The notes below the pieces were generated by a model. The model saw nothing but the letters and a program-made list of their open reading frames with translations, searched no databases and had not been told where the DNA came from. DNA of 64,000 bases from Actinoallomurus sp040655075 (GTDB lineage: Bacteria > Actinomycetota > Actinomycetes > Streptosporangiales > Streptosporangiaceae): positions 372,001 through 436,000 of the forward strand of contig NZ_JBFAJC010000001.1 of the NCBI RefSeq assembly GCF_040655075.1. The letters run 5' to 3'. Numbering within the stretch: position 1 is the stretch's first letter; every line of letters starts with the position of its first letter. The translations under genes and the position numbers were made by a program. Of this stretch, positions 40,833 to 48,886 are shown in pieces.

Positions 40833-41454
40833 CGCCCGTACCGTCGGCGGCCCTCCGGCCGGTGGCCGACGGCCAGGCATGGAGGGCCGCCTCGGCGATC
40901 CGCTCCAGGTCGGTCCTTGTGGCGCCGTCGCGGGCCTGGGCGGACATGCCCTGGATGACGGCTGAGCAGAAGGTCGCCAGGGCATGAGCGTCGGTGCGGG
41001 CGGGAAGCTCTCCCGCCCGCACGGCGGCGGCGATCTTGTCTTCGAGCGCGCGGGTTCCCGCAGCGCGCAGGTCGCGTAGATGGGCCGCGATGTCGGCGGA
41101 CTGCGGGGAACAGTTGGTCGCCGCGGTGATCAGGAGGCAGCCGCGCGGGCGATCAGGCCTGGTGTAGGCGGCCGCCGCCTCACGCAGCAGGCGTTCGACG
41201 GCGTCGCGGGCGTTCGGCTCCTCGGCCAGCGCGCGCTGCGTGAAGGCGCCGTAGGTGCGGATGTAGCGGTCGAGCGACTCGAGGAACAGGGCCCGCTTGT
41301 CGCCGAAGGCGGCGTACAGGCTGGCCGCCCCGATGCCGAGTGCGCTGGTGAGCAGGGCGATCGAGGTCGCGTCGTAGCCGTGCTCCCAGAACACGGCGAT
41401 GGCGCCCTCAAGAGCCTTGTCGCGGTCGAACGACCGGGGCCGTCCCGTTCTCAT
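40819..41454 (-). CDS. TetR-family transcriptional repressor
   Basis: 211 residues. N-terminal helix-turn-helix (DKALEGAIAVFWEHGYDATSIALLTSALGIGAASLYAAFGDKRALF, about 12-57), then an all-helical ligand domain with RPRGCLLITAATNCSPQSADIAAHL, typical of the AcrR/YcdC-like subgroup. It is divergent from the small monooxygenase gene at 41533 with a 16-bp perfect inverted repeat between them, so it most likely represses that gene and itself. The tail (TGRRAADGTGAAPN) is encoded across the 16-bp repeats. Confidence 0.94.
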   Translation of the reverse strand: MRTGRPRSFDRDKALEGAIAVFWEHGYDATSIALLTSALGIGAASLYAAFGDKRALFLESLDRYIRTYGAFTQRALAEEPNARDAVERLLREAAAAYTRPDRPRGCLLITAATNCSPQSADIAAHLRDLRAAGTRALEDKIAAAVRAGELPARTDAHALATFCSAVIQGMSAQARDGATRTDLERIAEAALHAWPSATGRRAADGTGAAPN

Positions 41455-41469
41455 GCCGCAATTCTATAG

Positions 41470-41511
41470 CGATCGTTCGAGAAGTGGGTTAGCGTACTTC
41501 TCGAACGATCG
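41470..41511. promoter_or_regulatory. 16-bp perfect inverted repeat, TetR operator
   Basis: CGATCGTTCGAGAAGT (41470-41485) and its exact reverse complement (41496-41511) around a 10-base centre. It covers most of the 78-base gap between the TetR gene and the ABM gene. The arms themselves contain CGATCG and TTCGA dyads, so one dimer per arm or one across the whole site are both possible. Confidence 0.88.
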
Positions 41512-41532
41512 TTACAGAAGTGAGGAGCGCAC

Positions 41533-41835
41533 ATGGTGACCGTGGGACTTTTCATCCGGGTCGAGGCCAAGCCGGACAAGGTCGCCGAGGTCGAGGAGAA
41601 GTTGAAGGAGGTGGTGGACATCGTGCGCAAGGAGGGGAAGGCGGTCGTCTGGTTCGCGCTGCGGCTCGGGCCGACGACGTTCGCCATCTACGACGCGTTC
41701 GCCGACGACGCCGACCGTAAGGCTCACCTGGAGGCGAACGGCCCGGCGCTGCGCGAGGCCGGTGCGGAGCTGTTCGTCGGGTCGCCCTCGATCGATCACA
41801 TCGACGTCGTCGCGGCCCTGCTCCCCGGCGAGTGA
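41533..41835 (+). CDS. ABM-domain protein, putative antibiotic biosynthesis monooxygenase
   Basis: 100 residues with a dimeric alpha-beta barrel fold: VGLFIRVEAKPDKVAEVEEKL, KAVVWFALRLGPTTFAIYDAFADDADRKAHLEANGPAL and a C-terminal SIDHIDVVAALL strand. Members oxidise quinols or aromatic compounds without cofactors or act as stress proteins. ATG 41533 follows GAGGAGCGC. It is the first gene right of the TetR operator and is probably induced by the TetR ligand together with the alpha/beta hydrolase that follows after 99 bases. Confidence 0.87.
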   Translation: MVTVGLFIRVEAKPDKVAEVEEKLKEVVDIVRKEGKAVVWFALRLGPTTFAIYDAFADDADRKAHLEANGPALREAGAELFVGSPSIDHIDVVAALLPGE

Positions 41836-41934
41836 CCGGACGCGGCGAGAGATGACCGCCTGCCGCACGCCGGGGCGGCGTGCGGCAGGCGTCGGCACGA
41901 CACCGCACGATCAGGCCCACCCTGGAGAGACCTC

Positions 41935-42759
41935 ATGAGAACGGCACACGTCAACGACATCGAGATCGAGTACGACGTCATCGGCCGAGGCGAACCACTG
42001 CTGCTCATTCACGGCTCCAACCTCGCCACGGGGCTCGCGCCGCTGGCGGCCGCGCTGGCCGTCGAGGCCCCGCCACTCCGGCTCGTGCGCTACCACCGGC
42101 GCGGGATGGCCGGGAGCGGCGGACGAGGCGAACCGATGGGCATCCGACAGCAGGCCGACGACGCCCTCGGCCTGCTCGACGCCCTCGGCCTGCCGTCCGT
42201 GCACCTGCTGGGCTACTCCTACGGAGCCGTGATCGCCCTTGAGGCCGCACTCTCGGCACCCGCCCGCGTACGAAGCCTGGCACTCCTCGAACCGATCCTG
42301 ACCGAGGTGCCATCGTGGACGTCGTTCAAGGCCGGCATGGAACCCGTCATGAGCCGCTACGCCGCCGGCGACATGGCCGGCGCGGTGACCACGACGTTCG
42401 CCGGCCTCGGAGGTTCAGACTGGCGGGAGCTGGTATCGACCGCCGGCCCGGACGCCCTTGACCTGGCGGTGCGTGACACCGAGCTCTTCTACCGCGTAGA
42501 GTGGCCGGCCTTCACCACCTGGACGCTGGACGAGACACGCGCCGCCGCCGTGAAGAGCCCGGTGCTGTCGGTGATGGGGACCCGGAGCGGGCCCTTTTTC
42601 AAAGAAGGCCGGGATCTCCTGCATCAGCGCTTCGCCCAGTGCGCGGACGCCGACATCCCCGACGCGAACCACCTGCTGCAGCTCCAAGCACCCGAGTTGA
42701 TCGCCGCCGCGGTCGCGGACTTCCTCCAGCAGCGCTCACCACTGGATCCAGCATCCTGA
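41935..42759 (+). CDS. Alpha/beta-fold hydrolase
   Basis: 274 residues. Nucleophile elbow GYSYG (Ser), oxyanion strand LLLIHGSN, late Asp near SVMGTRSGPFF and catalytic His in DANHLLQLQAPELIA. No cap-domain signature that would name the substrate was recognised; the fold covers esterases, lipases and dehalogenases. ATG 41935 follows GGAGAG. Located after the TetR/ABM pair, it may take part in the same detoxification response. Confidence 0.92.
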   Translation: MRTAHVNDIEIEYDVIGRGEPLLLIHGSNLATGLAPLAAALAVEAPPLRLVRYHRRGMAGSGGRGEPMGIRQQADDALGLLDALGLPSVHLLGYSYGAVIALEAALSAPARVRSLALLEPILTEVPSWTSFKAGMEPVMSRYAAGDMAGAVTTTFAGLGGSDWRELVSTAGPDALDLAVRDTELFYRVEWPAFTTWTLDETRAAAVKSPVLSVMGTRSGPFFKEGRDLLHQRFAQCADADIPDANHLLQLQAPELIAAAVADFLQQRSPLDPAS

Positions 42760-42885
42760 CCGCTCGCCGGGGACCCTGAACCCGCGCCCTTTCCGGCCGG
42801 TCGCCGCGGACACCGCCCGCGTGGGGTCAGCCGGGCCCACTACGAGGCTAAGAGGACCGGCGCCCGCCTGACACCGCCCGCGGGG

Positions 42886-45800
42886 TCAGGGGAGCGTCGG
42901 CACCTCGCCGCATCCGGCCCACTCAACACCGACGCCGCGCAGCGTCGAGGCCCAGGGGCCGGCGATCGCGGCGAGCCCGGTGGCGTCCGGGGGCCTGCGG
43001 CCCAGCCCCACCGCGAAGCGCGCCGACCCCGGTCCCGTCTCGTACGGCCGGGGCCAGGCATGCGCGTCCGCGATCCCCGCGTGCTCCAGCGCGGCGAGCA
43101 GGGCCCGGACCCGGCCTCGCACGCGGCCGAGCGTCACGCCGAACTCCTCCGTCGGCGTCTCTCGTACGGTGATGACTGCCCACGCGGCGTGCCGCCGGTG
43201 CATCGGCGGAGGCGACAGGAGCCCGGCCGGCAGCTCCTGGTCGGTCCTCGTCTCCTCCAGCATCTCCCAGACTCGGTACAGCTCCCGCGTCAGGAGATCC
43301 CGCCCGCCATCGCCGACCTGGTCGGCGCACGACCGGACGGGAGCGGTCGGGGTCATGATCCGGACGGCCGCCGGCACCACCGGATCCGGCTCAGGCTGGT
43401 CCGGCCCGGATCCTGGCACACACTGGTTTGGCCCGGATCCCGGCGCGGGCTGATCCGGTCCCGATCCCGGCTCGGGCTGGTCCGGGCGGAGCAGGACCGG
43501 GTGCCGCCAGTCCCAGGCGGCCCAGGTGCCGAAGAAGTGGCGGAGCAGGTCGCCCTCGGGGAGGTCCCCCGCCTCCCGGACCGTGCGCGCCGCCAGGATC
43601 GTCCAGGCCAGGCCGGGCAGGCCGCCGAACGGAGCCGAGTCCAGGCCGCGTGCCTTCGCCCATGCCTTCACCTGCCGGGCGAGCCCGGTGAACCGGTCCC
43701 GGTGCCCGCCGACCGCAGCCAGGACGGCGTCGGCGTCGCTGACGGCGCTCAGCGCGATCGCGGACGCCTCGTCCAGTTCCGCGCGGCGTGCCACGGCCTC
43801 GGCCGGGGCGACGCTCCCCGCGGCGACCACCATCAGATCGACGTCCAGCCCGGCGTATCGGAACCGGAGACCGGGTACCCGAGCGCCGGTCACGTGCCGC
43901 ATCCCGGTCGACTCCGGCAGCGCCGCCGTCACACGCGCCCGGACGTCCGCCGGGTCGGGCGCCCCCGGCAGCGCCGCCACCACGTCCAGGTCCGCGCCGG
44001 TCAGGGTACAGCCCATGCGCCGGGACCCGACGACCTCGACGACGCCCTCCGCCAGCGCGGCACGGAGCCGCTCCAAGACCGGCTCGACCGCGCGCAGCCA
44101 GGTCGGGGCGGTGCGCGGGTTGGTTTCGTCTGCCCGGGTCGGCGTGGTGCGCGGGTCGGTTTTGGCCGTCCGGGCCGGGGCGGTGCGCGGGTTGGTCTCG
44201 ACTGTCCGGGTCGGCGTGGTGCGCGGATCGGCTTCGGCCGTCCGGGTCGGTTCGGCTTGCCGGTTGGTCTCGACCGTCAGCACCGACGCGTTCCCGGGGC
44301 GCCGCTCGGGCGACGTTCCCTGGCCGTTCACGAGGGGCGGTCCGTCGTCGAGCCAGTGGATCTCGCCCGTTCCCAGGGCGATGGTCGCCCTGGGGCGCAT
44401 CGGCTCGTCGCCCCGGCGTGACAGCAGCATGAGCTCGCCGACGTGGGCGGACACGCCATCGAGCCGTGCGGTGCAGCGGGCGATGAGACGTTCCGCCTCC
44501 CGCGTCCTTCCCAGCGTCAGGTGGGGGACATGACTCTCGCCCCGGCAGCGCGGGAACGCGCGCTCCAGCGCCTCGCGCAGATCCGCCCAGGGGGCCGCTC
44601 CACCCGCGGCCGGATCGAGCCATACCGTCGCGTCGTCCCGGTGGTGGAAGGCGCGGACGCCCTCGAGCCGCGCCGTGAACGGGGCGGTCGCGGCCACGGC
44701 GGCGGACAGCAGTGGCGCCGCCCGGTCGAACTCCGACTCCGGTACGAAGCCGAACATCAGGGTGACGTGCGGTGGCCACCGGTCGAACCGAGGGTCGTGT
44801 TCCCGGCGGATCTCCTGGATCGTCGGCCGTACGTCCTCCGGCGGGATCCACACCACCGCCGTCCGCGCCGTCGGCCGTACGTCGGACAGGCCGGGGGACG
44901 GCTGCGCCCCGTCGGCGGCGACGTCGGCGGCGACGCCGTAGTGGTCCGACGGGAACAGGCCATCCGGCGTCATCGGGGAGTCTCCGCGAAGACGCGCGGC
45001 GGTGGCGCGAAGGGCGGAGCCGCTCAGGAACACCCGGTCGAGCCGGGACGCCCGGCCGGAGAGCGACGACACGGCGGCCAGCGGATTGGCCGCCGGGTCG
45101 AAGGTCACGGCCGGGTCGGCGGGGCCGTGGACCTCGATCCAGGCGTCCCGAACGCCGAGTATGCCGGCGAGGCCGGTACCGCCGTCGTTGAAGTCGCCGA
45201 GGAGGACGATGTCCCCGTCCACGCCGGCCAGGACCTCGGCGAGCCGCGCGAGCTCCGCCTCGCGCCGGGCGGGGCCGTTCTCGGCGTGGTCGCTGGTCAG
45301 ATGGGTCGCCGCCACGACGACCGGCCCGGCGGCGGACTCCACGGTGACGGCCGCGACGCCCTTGTGCGGGCCGAGAACGTGCAGGCCCGCCTCGCGTACG
45401 GGCAGGCGGCTGAGCAGGAGGAGCCCGGTCTCATCGACGTCGGGCCCCGCCGGATCGGCGCCCAGCGCGTAGCCGGAGCGGATCCAGGGGGCCCGCAGCA
45501 GCAGGTCGAGCAGACCGGCCTCGACCTCCTGGAGCGCGATGACGTCCGCGTCGGCCTGTTCGAGGGACTCCAGCAGCAGCGGCCGGCGGCGGGCGGTGTC
45601 GATGCGGTCGGCGTCGTAGCGGTCCCACAGGGTGTTCCACGTCAGCACCCGCAGGCCGGCCGGCGCCGGGCCGGCCGGTACGGGCTCGGCCGGACGCCAG
45701 CCCGCGACGGGGTCCCACGCCACCGGCGTCCTGGCGGTGAAGAACGGCGCCCGGAGTCTGCGGGCCTCCCGCACGCGGCCGGCCGGTGACGCGTCGACCC

Positions 45801-46011
45801 GGTCCACTCCCGCGCGACGGTCCCAGACGACCTCGCCGTCGGCCTCGATGAAGAGGATCCGGTGCCACGGGACGTCGCCGCCCGGCACGAACGCGGGCAG
45901 CGGGACGCGCTTGGGCGCGGCCCCGCGGACGTTGATCCCCAGCAGGAACCGCGCGGGGTCGAAGCGCGGGTCCCAGCGGATCCGGTGGTAGATCTCCTCA
46001 CTGGTACGCAC
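42886..46011 (-). CDS. Multidomain RNA-repair-type protein: DUF504, EEP, LigT (2H) and nucleotidyltransferase
   Basis: 1041 residues from GTG 46011 (AGGAG upstream), overlapping the ligase gene by 14 bases. Residues 1-75 are DUF504 (EEIYHRIRWDPRFDP, then VPWHRILFIEADGEVVWDR). About 119-366 is an endonuclease/exonuclease/phosphatase domain (TWNTLW, LQEVEA, LLGDFND, SDHYG). About 382-555 is a 2H phosphodiesterase with HVT (415-417) and HLT (497-499). About 640-900 is a Pol-beta-type nucleotidyltransferase (GSRRMG, DLD at 674-676, DVD at 723-725) with a poly(A)-polymerase-like helical part. Two repetitive Pro/Thr- and Pro/Gly-rich linkers (about 575-637 and 842-878) separate the parts. Together the domains could remove or convert 2',3'-cyclic and 3' phosphates and add nucleotides to RNA ends. 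Confidence 0.88.
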   Translation of the reverse strand: MRTSEEIYHRIRWDPRFDPARFLLGINVRGAAPKRVPLPAFVPGGDVPWHRILFIEADGEVVWDRRAGVDRVDASPAGRVREARRLRAPFFTARTPVAWDPVAGWRPAEPVPAGPAPAGLRVLTWNTLWDRYDADRIDTARRRPLLLESLEQADADVIALQEVEAGLLDLLLRAPWIRSGYALGADPAGPDVDETGLLLLSRLPVREAGLHVLGPHKGVAAVTVESAAGPVVVAATHLTSDHAENGPARREAELARLAEVLAGVDGDIVLLGDFNDGGTGLAGILGVRDAWIEVHGPADPAVTFDPAANPLAAVSSLSGRASRLDRVFLSGSALRATAARLRGDSPMTPDGLFPSDHYGVAADVAADGAQPSPGLSDVRPTARTAVVWIPPEDVRPTIQEIRREHDPRFDRWPPHVTLMFGFVPESEFDRAAPLLSAAVAATAPFTARLEGVRAFHHRDDATVWLDPAAGGAAPWADLREALERAFPRCRGESHVPHLTLGRTREAERLIARCTARLDGVSAHVGELMLLSRRGDEPMRPRATIALGTGEIHWLDDGPPLVNGQGTSPERRPGNASVLTVETNRQAEPTRTAEADPRTTPTRTVETNPRTAPARTAKTDPRTTPTRADETNPRTAPTWLRAVEPVLERLRAALAEGVVEVVGSRRMGCTLTGADLDVVAALPGAPDPADVRARVTAALPESTGMRHVTGARVPGLRFRYAGLDVDLMVVAAGSVAPAEAVARRAELDEASAIALSAVSDADAVLAAVGGHRDRFTGLARQVKAWAKARGLDSAPFGGLPGLAWTILAARTVREAGDLPEGDLLRHFFGTWAAWDWRHPVLLRPDQPEPGSGPDQPAPGSGPNQCVPGSGPDQPEPDPVVPAAVRIMTPTAPVRSCADQVGDGGRDLLTRELYRVWEMLEETRTDQELPAGLLSPPPMHRRHAAWAVITVRETPTEEFGVTLGRVRGRVRALLAALEHAGIADAHAWPRPYETGPGSARFAVGLGRRPPDATGLAAIAGPWASTLRGVGVEWAGCGEVPTLP

Positions 46012-48085
46012 GGTCGCTCCTGGTGTTCGGGTGGATCTCGTCGTCGATGGCTCCGGCGACGTCGCCGACATCGCCGTCCGGGCCGACATACCAGGTGCGG
46101 TGCGCCTCACCGGGATAGGGCGGGGAGAAGCGGCGAAGCTGGGCGGAGAGCACGTCCGCGGGTACCGGGTGGTCGCGGCCGGCGTTACGCCGGGCCAGCA
46201 GGTCGCCGGAGACCAGCATGACCGCGTGCGTCGTCAGTGCGTCGTGCCGGCGGGCCACGGTGTGGACCAGGGAACGCTGGTGCCGGTTCAGCGCCGTGGC
46301 GTCCCAGACGACGGTCGCGCCCTCCGCGAGGAGCGCTCCGAGCCGGTGCAGCCCGGCCCGGAGAACCTCCGAGTTGGCCCGCTGGTCCGCGCGGGAGCCG
46401 CGGGCCTGGCGCAGGTCGTCGAGCGAGACGACCGCGTCGACGCCCGGAAGGCCCGCCGCGAAGGTGCTCTTCCCGCTGCCCGACGGCCCCGTCATGACGA
46501 CGAGCCGGGGGAAGGCGCCGGACCGCCATCGCCAGGTGAGGGCCAGGGCCTCCTCCGGCGTGGAGATCCGGCCCAGTGCGTACGCCTCCCGCGCCTCCGC
46601 CCAGCAGCGGTCCGCCGCGTCCTGGTCGATGCCGGAGCCGTCGAGCGCCTGGCGCAGGCCGGCCCGAAGCGGCTCCAGGGGCGCCTCGGTGAGGAGCCCG
46701 GCCTCGTCGGCGTGCAGTTCGGACCAGCCGACCTGCTCGCGCGCCTCGGCGGCCTCGGCACCGTCGCGCCCGGTCAGCACCGCGGCGGCGACCGCGTGCA
46801 GTACGCCCACGTCGGCCATGACCGCCAGGCGTCTCAGGCCGGTGCGCCGCGCCTCGTCGGGGAACGGATGGTGCAGGCCGGTGTGCAGGCCGACGAGGTC
46901 CGCGACCCGGCGGGCGAGGGGCACGCCGAGCGGCTCCGCCAGCCGCGGCATCAGCCCGGCCCGGTCGGCGTTGTGGAGGAGGGCCGCCAGCAGGCCCGCC
47001 AGGCGCTCGTCTCCGGAGCGCCCCAGGAGGTCGAGGCGGGCGGACACGTCGGCGAGCACGGACTCGGCACGCTCGCCGGCCGCATCCGACGCCGCGAGCG
47101 AGGCCTCGGACGCGCCGGGGACCGGGGCACCGGGGAGGGTTTCGGGAACGCCGGAGGTGACCGCGGAGGCGCCGGGAGTGGTTTCGGGTGTGCGGGGGTC
47201 GGCCGCGGAGGCACCGGCGGCGGTTCCGGATCTGCCGGGGGCGGACGCAGAGGCACCGGCAGCGGTTCCGGGTGCGCTGGGGCCGGTTTCGGGCGCGCCG
47301 GGGGTTGCCGCGGAAGCACCGGGAGCGGTTTCGGAGGTGCCGGGCGCGACGGCGGAGGTGCCGGGGGCCGGCCTGGGGGCGGCCAGGTCGGCCGTCGTCA
47401 TCCCCACCGCGCCGAGGAGGGCCGCCGGGTCCGGGATCGCCCCCGAACGCGCCTGCCACAGCGCGGCGACGGGGCCCAGGCCGTTCTCGACGACGGGGCC
47501 GAGCATCCAGTGCCGGTCCGTTCGTACGTGCTCGCGCCGCACCCACTTGGCGACCCGGCGGGCGAACTCGTCGCGGTGGAAGCCGCCGACGGTGCGGACG
47601 ACGTAGCCCTCCTGCCGCTCCGTGTCGAGGCGGAGCGCCCGGACGGCCCGCTCGTCGAAGACGCCGCGCCACAGCACGGCGGGGACGGGCAGGCCCAGCC
47701 GCCGGGCGAACCGTACGGTGCGGTCCCAGTCCAGGCAGTGGTCGCCCTCCCACACGGAGAAGGCGTAGAACCAGCCCTCCAGGTCCCGGTAGGCGATCGA
47801 GTGACGAGCGTAGAGGTTCTCCCCGCACACCCGCGTGCCGTCCGGTATCCGGTGGGCGATCCTCCCGTGCAGCGCCTTGATCCACGCGCGGGACGGGTGG
47901 TGCCCGCTGTCCGTCGAACGGGCGTGCAGCCCGTCCGGGTACATCGTGGTGTTCTCGCCGTCGAGCTTCTCGGTGACGACGACGTCCCGGCCCGCGAAGC
48001 CGGACAGGTCGGCGGCGCGCACGTCGTCCGGGCCGACACCCGGCGACCAGGGCAGGTGAGGAGTGCGGGGATAGTGCGCTCGCAT
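45998..48085 (-). CDS. RNA ligase fused to P-loop polynucleotide-kinase-like domain
   Basis: 695 residues from ATG 48085 (AGGAG upstream). The N-terminal 1-235 is an ATP-dependent RNA ligase: nucleotidyl-acceptor Lys40 in TEKLDGEN, RSTDSG, WFYAFSVWE (motif III-like), EGYVVR (motif IV) and AKWVRREH (motif V-like). A long Ala/Pro/Gly/Thr linker of low complexity (about 236-335) and a helical domain (about 340-520) follow. The C-terminal P-loop kinase has GPSGSGKST (533-541), SLDDLR and VVWDATALNRHQR. The layout matches end-healing-and-sealing enzymes: the kinase phosphorylates a 5'-OH RNA end and the ligase seals it. It overlaps the downstream multidomain gene, so both products are probably made together. 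Confidence 0.9.
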   Translation of the reverse strand: MRAHYPRTPHLPWSPGVGPDDVRAADLSGFAGRDVVVTEKLDGENTTMYPDGLHARSTDSGHHPSRAWIKALHGRIAHRIPDGTRVCGENLYARHSIAYRDLEGWFYAFSVWEGDHCLDWDRTVRFARRLGLPVPAVLWRGVFDERAVRALRLDTERQEGYVVRTVGGFHRDEFARRVAKWVRREHVRTDRHWMLGPVVENGLGPVAALWQARSGAIPDPAALLGAVGMTTADLAAPRPAPGTSAVAPGTSETAPGASAATPGAPETGPSAPGTAAGASASAPGRSGTAAGASAADPRTPETTPGASAVTSGVPETLPGAPVPGASEASLAASDAAGERAESVLADVSARLDLLGRSGDERLAGLLAALLHNADRAGLMPRLAEPLGVPLARRVADLVGLHTGLHHPFPDEARRTGLRRLAVMADVGVLHAVAAAVLTGRDGAEAAEAREQVGWSELHADEAGLLTEAPLEPLRAGLRQALDGSGIDQDAADRCWAEAREAYALGRISTPEEALALTWRWRSGAFPRLVVMTGPSGSGKSTFAAGLPGVDAVVSLDDLRQARGSRADQRANSEVLRAGLHRLGALLAEGATVVWDATALNRHQRSLVHTVARRHDALTTHAVMLVSGDLLARRNAGRDHPVPADVLSAQLRRFSPPYPGEAHRTWYVGPDGDVGDVAGAIDDEIHPNTRSDRAYQ

Positions 48086-48310
48086 GATCCGCTCCTGCCG
48101 CCGACCGACGATTCTCCTGGCCGCGACGACCATAGGGGCGAGCGGGTCGGCGAATCCATCGAATTCCCGGCGGCGCGCGCGTTCGCCGGTCCGTGCCGGG
48201 CGGGACGACCGGTGGCGCGCGCGGCCCTGGATAGGCGGATACCGCGCGATCCGGCCCGACATGTCGGGGGACGGGCACATCCGATGGCCCGTGGCCCGTA
48301 GACTGCCCGG

Positions 48311-48871
48311 GTGTCGCTTACCCGGATCACGCTCTCCCGAGTCCCCGCGCCACTGCGCCCGTTGCTGGTCAAGCACCGTGAGCTGGTGAAGTTCGCCTTC
48401 ACCGGCGGCGTCTGCTTCGTGCTGACGGCCGGGGTGAACTACGGGCTGAAGCTGACCGTCATGAAGACGAAGCCCGTGTCGGCGCTCACGATCGCGATCA
48501 TCGTCGCGACGATCGCGTCGTACCTGATGAACAGCGGCTGGTCCTTCCGCGCTCGCGGGGGTCGCAGCCGGCACGTCGAGGCGATGTTGTTCTTCGGCGT
48601 GAGCGCCCTGGGCGTCGCCGTCAACGACATCCCGCTCTACCTGGCACGCTACGCGTTCGACCTGCAGTACCCGAACGTCAGCCACGTCACCCAGGAGCTC
48701 TCCGACTTTCTCAGCGGCATGATCATCGGCACCCTGCTGGGGATGGCCTTCCGCTGGTGGGCGATGAAGAAGTGGGTGTTCCCGCACGAGAAGGCCAGCG
48801 GCACCGTCACGGCGGCGAGCGCCGGACGTCTGGCCACCCCCGCCGACGAGGAGTCCGAGCTCGTCGCCTGA
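48311..48871 (+). CDS. GtrA-family membrane protein
   Basis: 186 residues with four membrane helices: ELVKFAFTGGVCFVLTAGVNYGL, ALTIAIIVATIASYLMNSGWSF, VEAMLFFGVSALGVAVNDIPLYL and LSGMIIGTLLGMAFRWWAMKKWVF. The KF...GG start and the RWWAMKKWVF end are GtrA hallmarks. Family members flip or assist transfer of polyprenyl-linked sugars for cell-wall glycans. It begins with GTG 48311. It is divergent from the RNA repair pair across a 225-base gap with no other gene. Confidence 0.94.
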   Translation: MSLTRITLSRVPAPLRPLLVKHRELVKFAFTGGVCFVLTAGVNYGLKLTVMKTKPVSALTIAIIVATIASYLMNSGWSFRARGGRSRHVEAMLFFGVSALGVAVNDIPLYLARYAFDLQYPNVSHVTQELSDFLSGMIIGTLLGMAFRWWAMKKWVFPHEKASGTVTAASAGRLATPADEESELVA

Positions 48872-48886
48872 TCCACCAGGAGCGGG

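Noticed and set aside
46031..48301. Long rightward frame opposite the RNA ligase gene
   Set aside because: Composition is Gly/Arg/Val-rich without family motifs; the ligase and kinase motifs on the minus strand are decisive.
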